Shown piece after piece: positions 4,199 to 5,714 of a stretch of DNA of 5,714 bases. The translations under genes and the position numbers were made by a program. The stretch's first letter is position 1. Every line of letters starts with the position of its first letter. The stretch lies in the NCBI GenBank assembly GCA_028697515.1, contig JAQVEY010000173.1, forward strand, positions 1 to 5,714. Direction: 5' to 3'. The notes under the pieces were generated by a model, which was given only the letters and a program-made list of their open reading frames with translations, searched no databases and was not told where the DNA came from. The DNA is from Bacteroidales bacterium. GTDB taxonomy: Bacteria > Bacteroidota > Bacteroidia > Bacteroidales > ML635J-15.

Positions 4199-5714
4199 TA
4201 TTTATGATAAGAATTTATTACTTCCTCTGAAACCACATCAATGTCAAGAACGACAAAACCGTCAACAGTGTAGTTGAAATCAGGATCTACATTAAAATCA
4301 AGAATTTTACCGCCAAGAGATAAATACTTTTTAATTAAAACAGGTATTCCGAAATTATTAAAATCTATATCTTTTATTAACCTGTCGAATGTATTTAAAT
4401 CTTTTTCAAAAGTATCAAGTAATATTTCGTGATGGTGATTTCTCTTATACTCAAAGCCTTTTCTATGTTTTACCATTCCGGCAAGTTCGGTCCAATTATG
4501 ATTTCTTTTAAGATATTCAACAATCAATACTTTAGCATTATCTGAATACAGGCTTGAAATACTTGCAGGACCAATAAGATATTTATAATCAGGATACCTT
4601 TGAGTAACAAAGTATATTCCTTTCCACAATAAAAACAAAGGTAAAGGTTTACGCTGATAATCAGGAACTATAAATGAGCGTCCCATCTCCATAGACTTCT
4701 CTAGATAGTATTTAAAACTATCATTCATTTCAAATAATGTATTCAGATAAAACCCGGAAATCCCTTTTTCTTGCATTATTTCGGCCCCCATACCTATTCG
4801 GTAAGCTCCTACAATTGTAGATGTGGTTGAATCCCATAAAAACAAGTGATTATAGTAGCTATCAAACTTGTCGAAATCTTTTTCTTTGCCTGTTCCTTCA
4901 CCAATATCTCTGAAAGCAATCTCTCTTAATTTGGTAATTTCATCAAATATTACTGGGATATTATCATGTTTGGAGAAATAGCATTCATAATTATCGGCAG
5001 TAAATAACAAATCTGTATTCTTTATTTTTTCAATCTCCTTTTTAATCAGATTTACATCCTGATTGGGTAAAACATCTAAATAATCATTAGTGTTTTTACT
5101 CTCTATATTTGTAATCTCTTTATCATTCAAGCAATAAGTTCTCGCTTTTAGAACTTTTGCAAGAATTCTTTTATCATCAATGCTATTAATAGCTTTTGTT
5201 TGCATTGGAGCGCTAAATCTAACAAAAATACTTCTGTTTTTCTTATTCAACAACTCTGCAGGTAATCTAGCTGTCCTAAAAGAGGGATTTATCTTACCTA
5301 AGAAATGAAAAAGTTTACTATTCTGACCTGATACAAAACCAGATACTACATGAGCATTAACGGCCTTAACAAATTTCATTACATTAATTTGCCAGTCTCT
5401 GTCTTCGACAATTTTTGATTTTCCATACTTTGTCGAAACTTCTCCTGCGGGCAAAATACAGATTGCACCACCATTTTCGACAACTTTGTACATTTCTTTT
5501 AATCCTGACAAGCTCGAAAAAGCATCTTTATGTGTTTCAAAAGGATTAACCGAGATTAAATGACGAGAAACAGGTTTTACTCTACTCAATAGGAAATTAG
5601 CAATAAATTTTGTGTCAGGTCGTCTTTTTAGCACAGAAAGCATTATTGCCAATGCATCCAAGCCTCCATAGGGGTGATTGAATAGAAATACGACTGGACC
5701 TGTCTCAGGAATAT
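4198..5714 (-). CDS. Fused PlsC-type O-acyltransferase / GNAT N-acyltransferase, 5' end missing
   Basis: The frame is open to the right edge, so the gene begins outside the window; 504 residues are visible. Near the edge is the acyltransferase motif NHPYGGLD (His at 5676-5674, Asp at 5658-5656), an H-x5-D variant of the PlsC H-x4-D catalytic pair, and then LPAGEVS at visible residues 87-93 in place of the FPEGTRS motif. The second half is a GNAT domain of the OlsB/hemolysin type: FRDIGEGTG (267-275), FDSYYNHLFLWD (283-294), GAYRIG (302-307), GRSFIVPDYQRK (344-355) and the C-terminal signature GIPVLIKKYLSLGG followed by DGFVVLDID (455-491). OlsF of Serratia and similar fusions make ornithine lipids, the N-terminal domain O-acylating and the C-terminal domain N-acylating; related Bacteroides proteins make glycine lipids. 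The head-group amino acid here is unknown. A TTG at 5661 is not the start, because it falls inside the first catalytic motif. The stop overlaps the aminotransferase GTG by one base. Confidence 0.9.
   Translation of the reverse strand, partial: IPETGPVVFLFNHPYGGLDALAIMLSVLKRRPDTKFIANFLLSRVKPVSRHLISVNPFETHKDAFSSLSGLKEMYKVVENGGAICILPAGEVSTKYGKSKIVEDRDWQINVMKFVKAVNAHVVSGFVSGQNSKLFHFLGKINPSFRTARLPAELLNKKNRSIFVRFSAPMQTKAINSIDDKRILAKVLKARTYCLNDKEITNIESKNTNDYLDVLPNQDVNLIKKEIEKIKNTDLLFTADNYECYFSKHDNIPVIFDEITKLREIAFRDIGEGTGKEKDFDKFDSYYNHLFLWDSTTSTIVGAYRIGMGAEIMQEKGISGFYLNTLFEMNDSFKYYLEKSMEMGRSFIVPDYQRKPLPLFLLWKGIYFVTQRYPDYKYLIGPASISSLYSDNAKVLIVEYLKRNHNWTELAGMVKHRKGFEYKRNHHHEILLDTFEKDLNTFDRLIKDIDFNNFGIPVLIKKYLSLGGKILDFNVDPDFNYTVDGFVVLDIDVVSEEVINSYHK

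Overview
The window looks like chromosomal DNA of a low-G+C member of the Bacteroidota. The DNA is very AT-rich. Starts lack Shine-Dalgarno sequences and two are GTG. One upstream region holds a TAnnTTTG-type -7 box. The gene content also fits: a DUF368 protein next to aroE, a small lipoprotein, and a fused PlsC/GNAT lipid acyltransferase. I see no phage, insertion sequence, CRISPR array, rRNA or tRNA.

Layout from left to right: (1) 1-191, minus strand: the N-terminus of a secreted protein with a clear signal peptide, cut by the window edge. (2) 192-501: an AT-rich divergent intergenic region with a good -7 box for the minus-strand gene, a 12-bp tandem duplication in its leader, and an imperfect hairpin. 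(3) 502-2171, plus strand: a DUF368/PopT-type polytopic membrane protein (predicted undecaprenyl-phosphate translocase) and shikimate dehydrogenase (aroE), overlapping by one base (TAATG). (4) 2161-2664, minus strand: a small lipoprotein of unknown function, convergent with aroE and overlapping its end by 11 bp. (5) 2665-2786: a short spacer with ATCAGAA/TTCTGAT repeats. (6) 2787-5714, minus strand: an apparent operon transcribed from beyond the right edge, holding a fused O-/N-acyltransferase (5' end missing), a class I/II PLP aminotransferase (one-base TAGTG overlap) and a small YkgJ-type cysteine-cluster protein.

The plus-strand pair joins lipid-carrier recycling with aromatic amino-acid synthesis; the coupling looks translational rather than biochemical. 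The minus-strand operon is the more suggestive one. An acyltransferase fusion of the OlsF type (N-acylation of an amino acid, then O-acylation, giving an aminolipid) is directly coupled to an aminotransferase, which could supply or remove the amino-acid head group. That link is inference.

The most concrete new observation is a strong minus-strand intrinsic terminator (7-bp GC-rich stem followed by a T run) inside the 3' coding region of aroE. It lies about 60 bp beyond the lipoprotein stop codon, so the same bases encode conserved aroE protein and end the opposing transcript.
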